Below, piece after piece: positions 8,215-16,564 of a stretch of DNA of 64,000 nucleotides. This DNA comes from JBCBWG01 sp036804185 (lineage in GTDB: Bacteria; Pseudomonadota; Alphaproteobacteria; Rhizobiales; Hyphomicrobiaceae), in assembly GCA_050330095.1 (NCBI GenBank), contig JBHJOC010000020.1, forward strand, positions 1 to 64,000. Direction: 5' to 3'. The notes beneath the pieces were generated by a model, which did not search any database, had not been told where the DNA came from, and was given only the letters and a program-made list of their open reading frames with translations. The position numbers and the translations under genes are program-made. Every line of letters starts with the position of its first letter. Position 1 is the first letter of the stretch.

Positions 8215-9156
8215 TCAGCAGGCACACGTCGACTGGCGGGCCGGCGATGGAGCGAGAACCAAAGCGCCACCGGCCCCAGTTCGCATGATGTCGTGCGAGT
8301 GAGTTTCGACCAACAGGCCACGATAAGCTGCTTGCAGATGTTCGCGTGTCATGACGTCCCGCACTGGACCGCTTGCAACAATCGTTCGATTGAGAAGCAC
8401 CGCGTCATCGAAATACGTGGCGACAGTCCCGAGGTCGTGGTGAACACAGACGACAGTGCGGCCGTCGCGTTGCAGCCCCCGCAGAACATCGAGGATCGAA
8501 GCTTCGGTCGCAGCGTCGACGCCGGCGAATGGCTCATCGAGCAGAAACAGATCGGCACCTTGCGCCAGCGCGCGCGCGAGGAAGACGCGTTGCTGCTGAC
8601 CACCGGAAAGCTGCCCGATCTGGCGATCAGCAAATTCGGCCATCCCCACGCGGGCGAGGCAGTCTGCGATCCGCGCCCGATGGGTTGGCGTCAGCCGTCC
8701 GAGCAAACCCAGCTCACGGTAGAGACCCATAGCAACCACGTCACGCACGCGGGTTGGGAACTCCCAATCGACGCTCACCCTTTGAGGGACGTAGGCGATC
8801 CGGGAGTGCATGTCGCGCGCAGCCGCTCCGAAAACGCGCACGCGCCCCGTTGCAATGGGCACGAGGTCGAGGATGGATTTCAGCAGTGTCGATTTCCCGG
8901 CGCCATTGGGTCCGACGATCGCCGTCATGCGACCAGCGGCAATCGAGACACTCACGCCAATCAGTGCAGGCTTGCCAGCGTAGACCACACTCAGGTCCGA
9001 AACATCGAGAGCGGGCACAGATGCCAACGTAGCGGCTGAGCCCGCAACCGCCGTCATGGTGGTTTGCGCAGCGGTACCGGGCCCAAGGTCTGGCCCGTCA
9101 AGCACCTGTGCATTAAGACCATCAAGGCGCGCTGCGCTGCGTTCAGGATGAAGCAT
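8215..9156 (-). CDS. sitB: manganese/iron ABC transporter ATP-binding protein SitB-like
   Basis: 313 residues from ATG 9156, just after the sitA stop (a TTG at 9168 is possible). Walker A GPNGAGKST, signature LSGGQQQRV, Walker B DLFLLDEPFAG and switch His VCVHHDL are all present. The extra N-terminal stretch of about 45 residues before the ATPase core is low-complexity. The C-terminus beyond residue 290 is Ala/Gly/Ser-rich and ends CAC. It energises the SitC/SitD channel. Tight spacing on both sides indicates one transcript with sitA, sitC and sitD. Confidence 0.87.
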   Translation of the reverse strand: MLHPERSAARLDGLNAQVLDGPDLGPGTAAQTTMTAVAGSAATLASVPALDVSDLSVVYAGKPALIGVSVSIAAGRMTAIVGPNGAGKSTLLKSILDLVPIATGRVRVFGAAARDMHSRIAYVPQRVSVDWEFPTRVRDVVAMGLYRELGLLGRLTPTHRARIADCLARVGMAEFADRQIGQLSGGQQQRVFLARALAQGADLFLLDEPFAGVDAATEASILDVLRGLQRDGRTVVCVHHDLGTVATYFDDAVLLNRTIVASGPVRDVMTREHLQAAYRGLLVETHSHDIMRTGAGGALVLAPSPARQSTCAC

Positions 9157-9157
9157 C

Positions 9158-10201
9158 TTACTGTGCAATCATGGTTGGAGCGAGCCTGCCAAGGCGGCCG
9201 GCCAGTGGCGGCCTGCCACCGAGCGCCGCCGCGATCACGCTGACGTTGTGGTCGATCATGCCGACATAGGACCCCTCATAGGTGCCGGGCTCCCCCATGG
9301 AATCCGAGAATAGCTCAGCCCCAATCCGCACATTATGGCCGCGCGCGGCAGCGCCTTCGATCACAGCCCGCATATTGCGGTCCGACACCGAGGCTTCGAC
9401 GAACACGGCCGCGATCCTCCGCTCGACGATGAGGTCAACCAACTCGCGGATTCGCGCGACGCCAGCCTCGCTTTCGGTCGAGAGCCCCTGAATACCGACG
9501 ACCTCGAAACCATAGGCGCGGCCGAAATATCCGAAGGCATCATGCGCCGTGACCAGAAGGCGGCGCTCGAGCGGCACGGTTCCGAGCACCTCGGCCGCGT
9601 ACTGCTGAAGGGCGGCAAGCTCCGCGCGGTATGCTCCAGCATTCGCCGCGAACTGATCGGCGGCTTCGGGCCGAACGCGCTGCAAAACCCTTTCGATGCC
9701 TGAGACCACGAGCGACCACAGGTCTGGATCCATCCAGACGTGAGGGTCATACCGGTTCGGAAACTCGTCGTCCGGCAGGCGACGCTCAGCCGGCACGAAC
9801 TCTGCGACCGCAACCACCGATCCAGGCTTGCGGGCGGCAAGCGATGTCAAAAGATCTTGGAGTTGCGCTTCGAGATAGAAGCCGTTCCAAAGCACCATGT
9901 CGGCCTGAGTGAGCTTGACGATGTCGCTGCGTGTCTGGCGATAACTGTGCGGGTCGATCCCGGGTCCCATCAGTGAGACGACCTCAACGGCCATGCCACC
10001 AACGGCACGCGCCGCATCTGCGATCATGGCCGTCGTCGCAACGACCTTGATCGGGTCTTGGGCCGCTGCCGGTCGTGGCGCGACGACGATGAGTGACAGG
10101 AGCACCGACAAAACGGCGAGTGATCTTCCGCCCGCGGCAAGTGCTTTGCGGCTCGCAACGCGCAGACCTGCGCAAAGCTTCAATGCGCTAAGCCGACCCA
10201 T
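9158..10201 (-). CDS. sitA: manganese/iron-binding periplasmic protein SitA-like
   Basis: 347 residues from ATG 10201, which has GGCGGAA upstream and starts a credible signal peptide ending APRPAAAQ; an upstream start at 10261 is less likely. It is a cluster A-I substrate-binding protein (TroA/MntA family). Expected ligands are the His in DPHSY and DPHVW, the acidic residue in STESEAG and an Asp near ELFSDSMG. It lacks the His-rich loop of the zinc protein AztC, consistent with manganese or ferrous iron. First gene of the operon, divergent from mntR, with a MntR-type palindrome 237 nt upstream of its start. Confidence 0.87.
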   Translation of the reverse strand: MGRLSALKLCAGLRVASRKALAAGGRSLAVLSVLLSLIVVAPRPAAAQDPIKVVATTAMIADAARAVGGMAVEVVSLMGPGIDPHSYRQTRSDIVKLTQADMVLWNGFYLEAQLQDLLTSLAARKPGSVVAVAEFVPAERRLPDDEFPNRYDPHVWMDPDLWSLVVSGIERVLQRVRPEAADQFAANAGAYRAELAALQQYAAEVLGTVPLERRLLVTAHDAFGYFGRAYGFEVVGIQGLSTESEAGVARIRELVDLIVERRIAAVFVEASVSDRNMRAVIEGAAARGHNVRIGAELFSDSMGEPGTYEGSYVGMIDHNVSVIAAALGGRPPLAGRLGRLAPTMIAQ

Positions 10202-10437
10202 GGTCGTTCCGCCGCGTGCGGGTATCGAAGTCCCCATGTCATTGGCAAGCATGCACCCCATCCGCCCTCATGTTCCCGACACCTTGCGACCGCCGGACGT
10301 GCCGAACTTCTGAAGCGGCCGATCCGGCTCGTAACGGCGCGCCGAGCGCCCCCGATGAGACGCCCGGCACATGCACGAGAACGATCGCACCCCCGAACAA
10401 GATCACTTTGCACGCCTTTGATTAGCACTCAGTCATA

Positions 10438-10457
10438 AAGTTAGCATGGACTAACTT
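10438..10457. promoter_or_regulatory. mntR box: MntR-box-like palindrome in the sitA-mntR divergent region
   Basis: AAGTTAG-CATGGA-CTAACTT is a perfect 7-bp inverted repeat with a 6-nt spacer, the architecture of DtxR/MntR operators. It lies 66 nt upstream of the mntR start and in the region shared with the divergent sitABCD operon, so MntR could repress both. The site is seen in the sequence; binding is inferred. Confidence 0.7.
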
Positions 10458-10522
10458 GTTGTCAATCGCCGATGCACTCCCGACGTGCTGGCTTGCAGGC
10501 TGGGCGAAGCTGCGGAGTGGCA

Positions 10523-11113
10523 ATGGGCGGTGACGAGGACAACGATGCCAACGAGGTAGGCGATTCCGATCGCTCAATGGCGCCCGACGGGGCGTCAAAC
10601 CCCGACGGGACGTTGAATGATGGCCGGCATGGAGCCGATCTCGCCCAGCGCCATGCCATTCGCTTCCAGCGTGTGCGCGAAGCCCACCAGACCGAGCTCG
10701 CCGAGGACTATGTCGAACTGATCGCCCATCTGATTGCTGAGACGGGTGAGGCGAGATTGGTTGACCTCGCGGAATGTCTCGGGGTCAGCAAAGCGACGGT
10801 GAACAACACGATCCAGCGCCTCCAGCGCGACGGCCTCGTGACATCCAAGCCCTATCGGTCGATTTTTCTCACTGACGCAGGCCGCGAACTCGCCGACGCC
10901 TCCCGCGAGCGTCACGACATCGTGCGTGATTTTCTGATTGCGCTCGGCGTTCCAGCCGACATCGCCGATCAGGATTCTGAAGGCATCGAACATCACGTCT
11001 CAGACGCAACGCTCGATCACTTCAAGCTTTTCCTCCAGCAGCGCGCGCAGCCTGAGGTTCAGGCGGTGCAGGAGCCCCATGCGAAAGCCGATGATTTCGG
11101 TGACGATGAGTGA
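10523..11113 (+). CDS. mntR: manganese-responsive regulator MntR (DtxR family)
   Basis: 196 residues from ATG 10523, preceded by GGAG at 6 nt; ATG 10472 is an alternative. The first 50 or so residues are acidic and low-complexity. The conserved part starts at RFQRVREAHQTELAEDYVEL, characteristic of gammaproteobacterial-type MntR, followed by a winged helix-turn-helix (about VDLAECLGVSKATVNNTIQRL) and the dimerisation/metal region with EGIEHHVSDATLDHF. It is a DNA-binding sensor that represses manganese import when Mn is high. Divergent from sitABCD, with a matching palindrome between them. Confidence 0.9.
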   Translation: MGGDEDNDANEVGDSDRSMAPDGASNPDGTLNDGRHGADLAQRHAIRFQRVREAHQTELAEDYVELIAHLIAETGEARLVDLAECLGVSKATVNNTIQRLQRDGLVTSKPYRSIFLTDAGRELADASRERHDIVRDFLIALGVPADIADQDSEGIEHHVSDATLDHFKLFLQQRAQPEVQAVQEPHAKADDFGDDE

Positions 11114-11204
11114 TGCGTCCAGCGAGCACGCTGGCGGAGGCGGCGGTGTCGGACGGCAGACTGCGTCGGAACGGGCTTCTGTTGCTTCAAGCGGGTGACC
11201 CCGC

Positions 11205-11906
11205 TTACATCACTTGCGCGCTACGTTTCATGCGAAAACGAAACCTGCGCCGCTCAGCGAGGCGTGGCTGCCTCGGGCCGGTCGACCGGCATCTCAGGCA
11301 CGCGACCAGGCCCGCGCCCTCAGGGCTTTCACGAGGCGCACATCGGCTCGCCCGAACGAAATAGGGGTGAGCGAGAACGATGAGACGCTCGAGGTCAGGT
11401 GCGCGGATCCCGAGACAACGGGCACGATGCGCCGTATGGACGAGGTAGTCGATATTCGCCCCTGACGTTCCATGGGCTGCTCGAATGATGCGCACTTGTT
11501 CAGAGGGCGGCAGATGACCCGCGTAGCTTGGATGGGCCCGCTCGACGACGTAGGCGAGCGCCAGAACGCTGCCACGATGTGCGTGCGACGTATCGGCGCG
11601 GTGAAGTTCGACAGAGACGAATTCCTCGCGATAGACGCCATTGATGAGTTCGCGCGCCCGCAGATATTCAAGCGCATCACGCCGCGCCACGGCCGGTACG
11701 CGGAATGCGAGCCCGTGGCAGGTGCCGCCGACGTCGAGCCCGAGAACGAGACCCGGCCGCGATGGCGTGCCGCGATGGTGCGTCGAATAAACACAAAAGG
11801 CTCGGCGGTAGCCGACAAGCACGGCGGGCACGGCCTCGACATGGTGAAAGCCCGGCCGCCACATCAGCGAGCCGTAACCGAACACCCATAGATCGCCGCT
11901 GGTCAT
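11205..11906 (-). CDS. chaC: glutathione-specific gamma-glutamylcyclotransferase ChaC
   Basis: 233 residues from ATG 11906. The N-terminus WVFGYGSLMWRPGF is the ChaC signature. The acidic stretch VFxVxxxRDALEYLRARE supplies the expected catalytic glutamate region and the domain runs to about residue 180. ChaC cleaves glutathione to 5-oxoproline and Cys-Gly in the cytoplasm. The last 40 residues are very Arg-rich (RRFRFRMKRSAQVM) and not typical. It is followed, across a U2 repeat, by tyrA on the same strand further up; the chaC-tyrA-hisC order is familiar from Hyphomicrobiales. Confidence 0.88.
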   Translation of the reverse strand: MTSGDLWVFGYGSLMWRPGFHHVEAVPAVLVGYRRAFCVYSTHHRGTPSRPGLVLGLDVGGTCHGLAFRVPAVARRDALEYLRARELINGVYREEFVSVELHRADTSHAHRGSVLALAYVVERAHPSYAGHLPPSEQVRIIRAAHGTSGANIDYLVHTAHRARCLGIRAPDLERLIVLAHPYFVRASRCAPRESPEGAGLVACLRCRSTGPRQPRLAERRRFRFRMKRSAQVM

Positions 11907-11970
11907 GGTCGCTCGTTGCCGCTTAACGATCCGAAGTCACTGAACCCACCTGCTGCGCATGGTGCGATAC

Positions 11971-12138
11971 GCGTACCGCCGATCAGACGTCCCTGAACCA
12001 TCCGCAGCACGGGCCTGCCAAGGACGTCTGATCGAAAAGCGTTACGAGATCCAGCTTGTTACTCATCCCCTTTGCTTTCCGTCGTTCGTTCCGACGCCTG
12101 ACACCACTGACGGGCGAATACCGGAAAGCGGGTGTCAG
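11971..12138 (+). repeat. U2 repeat copy (gamma plus delta hairpins)
   Basis: Gamma module: a perfect 12-bp stem GATCAGACGTCC (11981-11992) with GGACGTCTGATC (12022-12033). Delta module follows at 12066-12136 with arms around CTTTCCGTCGTTCGT and ACCGGAAAGCGGGTGTC. The order and linker match the copy at 50883-51046 and the inverted copy at 34737. It lies between chaC and tyrA, and the tyrA stop codon is in the outer edge of delta. Confidence 0.8.
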
Positions 12139-13106
12139 CTGGTGCCTTTCGCATCGCCATCCGGCACAACCGCGGGACGGGTCGGACCGGCAGCCGTCCC
12201 ACGGCGCCCGAAATCGGGTACGGCAACATCCTGACCGGCATCAATGATGCCGCGGCGGATTGCGCGAGCGGCAGCAAACCTCTCATGCAGCAGTGCGCCA
12301 TCACCACGCCGGATCGCGCGCTGCAGTTCCGTCAGTTCCTCTGTGAAGCGGCCGAGCATCTCGAGCGTCGCCTCGCGGTTTGCGAGAAAGACGTCACGCC
12401 ACATCGTCGGGTCGGAGGCTGCGATTCGGGTGAAGTCTCTGAAGCCGCCGGCTGAGTACTTGATCACATCACTGTCGGTGACGTTGGCGAGATCCTGGGC
12501 GGTGTTGACCATGTTGAAGGCGATCAAGTGCGGCAAATGGCTTGTTACCGCGAGAACCAGGTCGTGATGGGCCGGCTCCATCACCTCGACATTCGACCCA
12601 AGTGCGCGCCAGAACGCTGCAAGCCTCTGGACCGCGTCGGCATCAGTGCCGGGCGGCGGCGTCAGAATGCACCACCGATTATCGAACAGTTCCGCAAACC
12701 CCGCCTCAGGGCCCGACGTTTCGGCGCCTGCAATCGGGTGCGCCGGAACGAAATGGACCGTCTGTGGAAGATACGGCGCCATGTCTGCGACCACGGAGGC
12801 CTTGACCGAACCGACGTCGGTGACAATCGCACCCGCAGCCAGACGCGGGGCAATCTCGGCCGCGATCGGCGCGCAAGCCCCGACGGGCACGCAAAGGATA
12901 ACGAGATCGGCGCCGGCAACAGCCTCAGCCCCCGTTTCGAACACCGCGTCCACGATGCCGAGGCGGACTGCCGTCTCGCGCGTCGCCGCACTCCGCGCCG
13001 TGCCGACGATCCGACCGACGAGACCGCTGCGACGCGCCGCATGGCTGATCGACGATCCAATCAGCCCGAGGCCGATCAGCGCCAGCGTGTCAAAGTGCCG
13101 ACCCAT
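12135..13106 (-). CDS. tyrA: prephenate/arogenate dehydrogenase
   Basis: 323 residues from ATG 13106, overlapping the hisC stop by one base. The NAD-binding Rossmann motif ALIGLGLIGSS starts at about residue 9, followed by the catalytic-domain signatures VTDVGSVKASV, HPIAGAETSGPE, SHLPHLIAFNMV and FRDFTRIAASDPTMWRDV. It makes 4-hydroxyphenylpyruvate or tyrosine from prephenate or arogenate. Coupled to hisC, whose product can act as aromatic aminotransferase. The C-terminal 30 residues are poorly conserved-looking and the TGA (12135-12137) falls in the arm of a hairpin repeat. Confidence 0.92.
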   Translation of the reverse strand: MGRHFDTLALIGLGLIGSSISHAARRSGLVGRIVGTARSAATRETAVRLGIVDAVFETGAEAVAGADLVILCVPVGACAPIAAEIAPRLAAGAIVTDVGSVKASVVADMAPYLPQTVHFVPAHPIAGAETSGPEAGFAELFDNRWCILTPPPGTDADAVQRLAAFWRALGSNVEVMEPAHHDLVLAVTSHLPHLIAFNMVNTAQDLANVTDSDVIKYSAGGFRDFTRIAASDPTMWRDVFLANREATLEMLGRFTEELTELQRAIRRGDGALLHERFAAARAIRRGIIDAGQDVAVPDFGRRGTAAGPTRPAVVPDGDAKGTS

Positions 13107-14212
13107 CAGTTCGCGCGGCCGCTCAGGAACGCCCCGAGCGCCGAGGCGACCGCCCGGCATTCCGCCTCGGTGCCGACCGTGATGCGCAGTGCATTGGCAA
13201 GGCCATAGGCCTCCATCCGGCGCACGACAATGTTGCGGGACCTCAGGAACGCATCCGCATCGGGCGCGCGCTTGCCCTCCTGGTCGGGGAAATGCGCGAG
13301 AACGAAGTTGGCGACGCTTGGCGTCACCTCGAGCCCGAGTTCGGACAACGCTGCACTGAGCCAGGGCAGCCACGTCTCATTGTGGGCGATGGCCCGGTCC
13401 TGGTGGACCTTGTCGCCGATCGCAACCGCGCCGGCAGCTATGGCCGGCTCTGAGACATTAAAGGGCCCACGGATCCGGTTAAGCACATCGGCCACCGCTG
13501 GAGGGCAATAGGCCCAGCCAAGGCGCAGCGCTGCGAGCCCGTGGATCTTCGAGAATGTGCGCGTCATCACCGTATTTTCCGTGGTGGCGACGAGTTCGAT
13601 GCCCGATTCATAGTCGTTCCGGCGCACATACTCCGCGTACGCTGCGTCGATCACGAGGAGGCAGGCCGCAGGCAATCCGGCTCGCAGGCGCCGGACTTCG
13701 GCGAGCGGGATGTAGGTGCCCGTCGGGTTGTTGGGGTTTGCAAGAAACACCATGCGGGTGCGCGGCGTCACCTGGGCCAGGATCGTGTCGACGTCTGCGG
13801 TCAGGTTGTGTTCCGGGGCAATGACCGGCGTTGCCCCGTTTGCGAGGATGGCGATGCGGTAGACCAGGAAACCGTGTTCCGTATAGATGGCCTCGTCCCC
13901 GGGGCCGAGATAGGCGCTGGCGAGCAGGCTCAGCACTTCATCCGATCCTGCACCACAGACGATGCGCTCGGCCGCGAGCCCGTAAGCCGATGCGATTGCC
14001 TGGCGCAATGCCGTCGCAGCCCCATCGGGATAGAGCGCGAGCCGATTTCCGCAGGCCATGAATGCTTCGATGGCCGCGGCCGAGGGACCGAGCGGCGTCT
14101 CATTGGACGACAGCTTGATCGCCTTGCCCGTGCCCGTTCCCTGCGAACTGCCTGGCACATAAGCGGCGATATCGAGGATGCCGGGGCGCGGTGTTGGGAC
14201 GTTTTGGGCCAT
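13106..14212 (-). CDS. hisC: histidinol-phosphate aminotransferase
   Basis: 368 residues. PLP-dependent class I/II aminotransferase fold: KLSSNETPLGPS near the N-terminus, CGAGSDEVL, the NPNNPTGTYI substrate loop, AYAEYV, and the PLP-lysine in TRTFSKIHGLAALRLGW. It converts imidazole-acetol phosphate to histidinol phosphate and members of this kind next to tyrA often also transaminate aromatic keto acids. The TGA overlaps the tyrA ATG (TGATG), so the two are co-translated. Upstream, 346 nt without a gene holds an epsilon hairpin and a U1 repeat. Confidence 0.92.
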   Translation of the reverse strand: MAQNVPTPRPGILDIAAYVPGSSQGTGTGKAIKLSSNETPLGPSAAAIEAFMACGNRLALYPDGAATALRQAIASAYGLAAERIVCGAGSDEVLSLLASAYLGPGDEAIYTEHGFLVYRIAILANGATPVIAPEHNLTADVDTILAQVTPRTRMVFLANPNNPTGTYIPLAEVRRLRAGLPAACLLVIDAAYAEYVRRNDYESGIELVATTENTVMTRTFSKIHGLAALRLGWAYCPPAVADVLNRIRGPFNVSEPAIAAGAVAIGDKVHQDRAIAHNETWLPWLSAALSELGLEVTPSVANFVLAHFPDQEGKRAPDADAFLRSRNIVVRRMEAYGLANALRITVGTEAECRAVASALGAFLSGRAN

Positions 14213-14383
14213 GGGTGCTCTGATCGGTGATCGTGAAAAAAGTCGTTGCTGGCGACATCAGCGCCAGGACCGCGTCGACCCATACTGCTGTGGCAGCAGC
14301 GACGCAACGGAGACAGCGGTCGCGGCAGTCCTGTGAAGGCACGTGCCTGAGGTCGGAGCGCTGTGAACGGGCGCGCGGCCCTG

Positions 14384-14443
14384 ATGTCGCGCCTTAAGAG
14401 ACGCCGAACCCGCTCCAGGAACGGGTTAATTGAGGCGCGACAT
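14384..14443 (+). repeat. epsilon hairpin module
   Basis: ATGTCGCGCCTTAA (14384-14397) pairs with TTAAT..GAGGCGCGACAT (14426-14443), with a nested AACCCG/CGGGTT stem inside. A second copy with the same outer arms is at 34909-34964. It lies upstream of hisC, directly before a U1 repeat. No other feature is visible in 14213-14383. Confidence 0.75.
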
Positions 14444-14455
14444 GAAGGCCACTCG

Positions 14456-14612
14456 TATTGCGTCACCAACGCTTGGTCCCCACCCTCTGCAGTCTCGCCT
14501 GCCCAGCGTCAGTGACAAAAACAACAAGAGAAACATGATATTGCTCGTGTTCCTTGTGTCACTGACACTTGGTCAATCGGGTGCTGCAAAGGGAACCAAG
14601 TGTCGGAGACGG
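14456..14612 (+). repeat. U1 repeat copy (beta plus alpha hairpins)
   Basis: Beta arms GTCACCAACGCTTGG (14462-14476) and CCCAGCGTCAGTGAC (14502-14516) are imperfect. An AAAA run and linker follow, then alpha with a perfect 10-bp stem GACACTTGGT (14564-14573) and ACCAAGTGTC (14595-14604). The loop holds GGGTGCTGC. The alpha half overlaps the 3' end of folK, encoding its last 17 or so residues. Confidence 0.85.
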
Positions 14613-15176
14613 AAAGCGTGTACGAGGGTCTGTCAGTGTCGCGGTGACGTCTTGGTGCAGGCGAATCCGCCGACGCTGCGAAGCGACGCGCTTCCCGGCC
14701 CGCTTGAGCAAATGTTCTGCTGTCACGCCGAGCACGGGGTGGCGCCACTCAGGCGCGATTTCAGCCAGCGGTATAAGAACGAATGCGCGCTCGTGCGCTC
14801 GCGCATGCGGGATCGATAACCGCTGCCACTGACGCGGACGCGGCGGCCACCCGTTGATAAGCGTACCATAGCTAACAATATCGAGGTCGAGGGGCCGTGA
14901 CGCCCATCTGCCTGCAGGTCGGCGCCCGGCCTCGCGCTCAAGCGACTTTAGAAGCTTGAGCAATGCCCGCGGTGAAATGTCCGTTTGCATACACATAACC
15001 GCGTTTGCATACGTGCGGCGCTGGTTTCCGCCTATCGCAGGCGTTGCATAGACATGCGACTGGCGGATCGGCCCTGAAGCATGGATGCGTAATCGAGCCA
15101 TCGCGTTAGGGAGGCTGGCCGTGGGAGACCCCCAGGTTCCTTCGACATCAGCGCCGAGAGCGATAAAGACAATCAT
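14559..15176 (-). CDS. folK: 2-amino-4-hydroxy-6-hydroxymethyldihydropteridine pyrophosphokinase
   Basis: 205 residues from ATG 15176 (MIVFIALGADVEG), the natural start of this family; a start at 15221 adds 15 atypical residues. Motifs: FIALGADVEGTW, TPAIGGNQRRTYANAV, the catalytic RWASRPLDLDIVSYG and IPHARAHERAFVLIPLAEI. It pyrophosphorylates 6-hydroxymethyl-dihydropterin in folate synthesis, in the cytoplasm. The last 17 or so residues (RFPSPTLGSLCSTRLTKCQ and stop) are encoded by the alpha hairpin of a U1 repeat, so the tail is repeat-derived and probably dispensable. folB and folP are not in the window. Confidence 0.88.
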   Translation of the reverse strand: MIVFIALGADVEGTWGSPTASLPNAMARLRIHASGPIRQSHVYATPAIGGNQRRTYANAVMCMQTDISPRALLKLLKSLEREAGRRPAGRWASRPLDLDIVSYGTLINGWPPRPRQWQRLSIPHARAHERAFVLIPLAEIAPEWRHPVLGVTAEHLLKRAGKRVASQRRRIRLHQDVTATLTDPRTRFPSPTLGSLCSTRLTKCQ

Positions 15177-15427
15177 GATGCAGCCAATTTCCACTCGGGT
15201 TGATTTCATGCAACTTGGCAAAAGTGTTATCTTCAGAAAAGTGTGCGGTGGTCTCTTGAACGGCCGTTCACTTTAGCGCAGGTTGGGGAAGTTTTTCTTG
15301 TACCTGGGACAGTCTCTGCCAATAGCATAGCGGATCCGGCTAAGTCTGTGGGATCACCGGCTCGCTTATACTGAGCGGGCGCAAGTACAACGACAACAAC
15401 AAGCTGAGCTCTTGCGGGGTTGACCTA

Positions 15428-16087
15428 ATGCATTTCTATAGTGGTGAACGCGTTGGAATATTTATTGATGGCGCCAACTTGTACGCCGCAACGAAAGCGC
15501 TTGCATTCGATATCGATTACAAGCGGCTACTGAGCTTTTGGCGTGACCGCAGTCATCTCGTCCGTGCCCTTTATTATACGGCCATCGCCGAGGAGCAGGA
15601 ATATTCTTCGATCCGGCCGCTTATCGATTGGCTGGATTACAACGGCTACACGATGGTGACTAAACCAACCAAAGAGTATACGGACTCGATGGGACGGCGG
15701 AAAATCAAGGGCAATATGGACATTGAACTGACCGTGGATGCCCTCCGCCTCAGTTCGAGCCTTGACCACGTCGTGCTCTTCACCGGCGATGGCGATTTCC
15801 GAGCGCTCGTCGCAGCCCTGCAGGACGCTGGCAAGCGCGTAAGTATTGTGTCCACGTTGCAAACTCAACCGCCGATGGTCGCAGACGAGTTGCGACGGCA
15901 GGCTGACCAGTTCATCGATCTGCGCGATCTTGCCGAGCATATTTGCCGTGAAGGCGCGCCGATGGTGCGTCAGCAGCGCGCACCGAGGGACGAGGCACGT
16001 CCCACGCGCAGAGCCGTTCCGCCGCGGTCCGAGCGGCCGCTCGATCAACCTGCTTCGTTCGAGATCGACGACGATTATGTTGATTGA
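15428..16087 (+). CDS. NYN domain (LabA/DUF88 family) protein
   Basis: 219 residues. The N-terminus VGIFIDGANLYAATKAL, central KGNMDIELTVDAL and VVLFTGDGDFRALVAAL give the conserved acidic residues of the PIN-like NYN nuclease domain, residues about 8-175. The tail of about 45 residues is Arg/Pro-rich then acidic (EIDDDYVD). NYN proteins are predicted RNases; no substrate is known for this type. The gene faces away from folK and is followed by a 477-nt gap with a gamma and a U1 repeat. The folK-NYN-UDG order is common in Hyphomicrobiales. Confidence 0.88.
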   Translation: MHFYSGERVGIFIDGANLYAATKALAFDIDYKRLLSFWRDRSHLVRALYYTAIAEEQEYSSIRPLIDWLDYNGYTMVTKPTKEYTDSMGRRKIKGNMDIELTVDALRLSSSLDHVVLFTGDGDFRALVAALQDAGKRVSIVSTLQTQPPMVADELRRQADQFIDLRDLAEHICREGAPMVRQQRAPRDEARPTRRAVPPRSERPLDQPASFEIDDDYVD

Positions 16088-16204
16088 GCGGGGCCTGATC
16101 CGGCCCATTTCGTGCCGTCCTCGTTCGCAGGGCGGAACGCGGGTTCGGGAACAGGGTCAAGGCCGGTGAAGACTACTGTCCCGGCCGCCGGAGCGCTGTC
16201 ATCC

Positions 16205-16265
16205 GATCAGAGAAGCCTGGAAATCGGGCGGTGCGGATGGTGCAGAGACTTCCGATCGGCGGGAC
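16205..16265 (-). repeat. gamma hairpin module, degenerate
   Basis: GATCAGAGAAGCCTGG at the left and CAGAGACTTCCGATCGGCGGG at the right follow the gamma module of the other copies, with GCGGATGGTG conserved in the loop. The stem is partly decayed. It directly precedes a U1 copy. Confidence 0.6.
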
Positions 16266-16269
16266 TTAG

Positions 16270-16424
16270 TGTTGTGTCACTAGCGCTTGGTCCCCACCTT
16301 CTGCAGTCGCGCCTGCCAAGCGCTAGTGACAAAACCACACGAGACTCATGACGTTGCTCGTGGTCCCTGTGACTTCGAAACTTGTTCCATCGGGTGCTGC
16401 CAAGGAAACCAAGTGTCGGAGACG
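16270..16424 (+). repeat. U1 repeat copy (beta perfect, alpha degenerate)
   Basis: Beta has a perfect 15-bp stem: GTCACTAGCGCTTGG (16276-16290) with CCAAGCGCTAGTGAC (16316-16330), loop starting TCCCCACCTTCTGCAG. After AAAA and the conserved linker, alpha keeps its loop (CGGGTGCTGC) and right arm ACCAAGTGTCGGAGAC but the left arm has decayed (AAACTTGTT). The remainder of this gap (16088-16204 and 16425-16564) shows nothing recognisable. Confidence 0.85.
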
Positions 16425-16564
16425 GCACAACTGGACGTCAGCGGCCGGGCTTTCCAGGCTCCGAGCAGAGGCTTGCGCCCTTGTTCGCAAGGCGGGAGGA
16501 TGGCGTTCGACCGAGACACCGCCGACATGCGTGATTGGCGTTCGGAACACGTGCGAGCCTTCCC

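Noticed and set aside
14384..14612. CRISPR-like or intrinsic-terminator reading of the hairpin array
   Set aside because: There are no regularly spaced direct repeats or unique spacers, and no T-runs after the stems; the same hairpins recur at unrelated loci.
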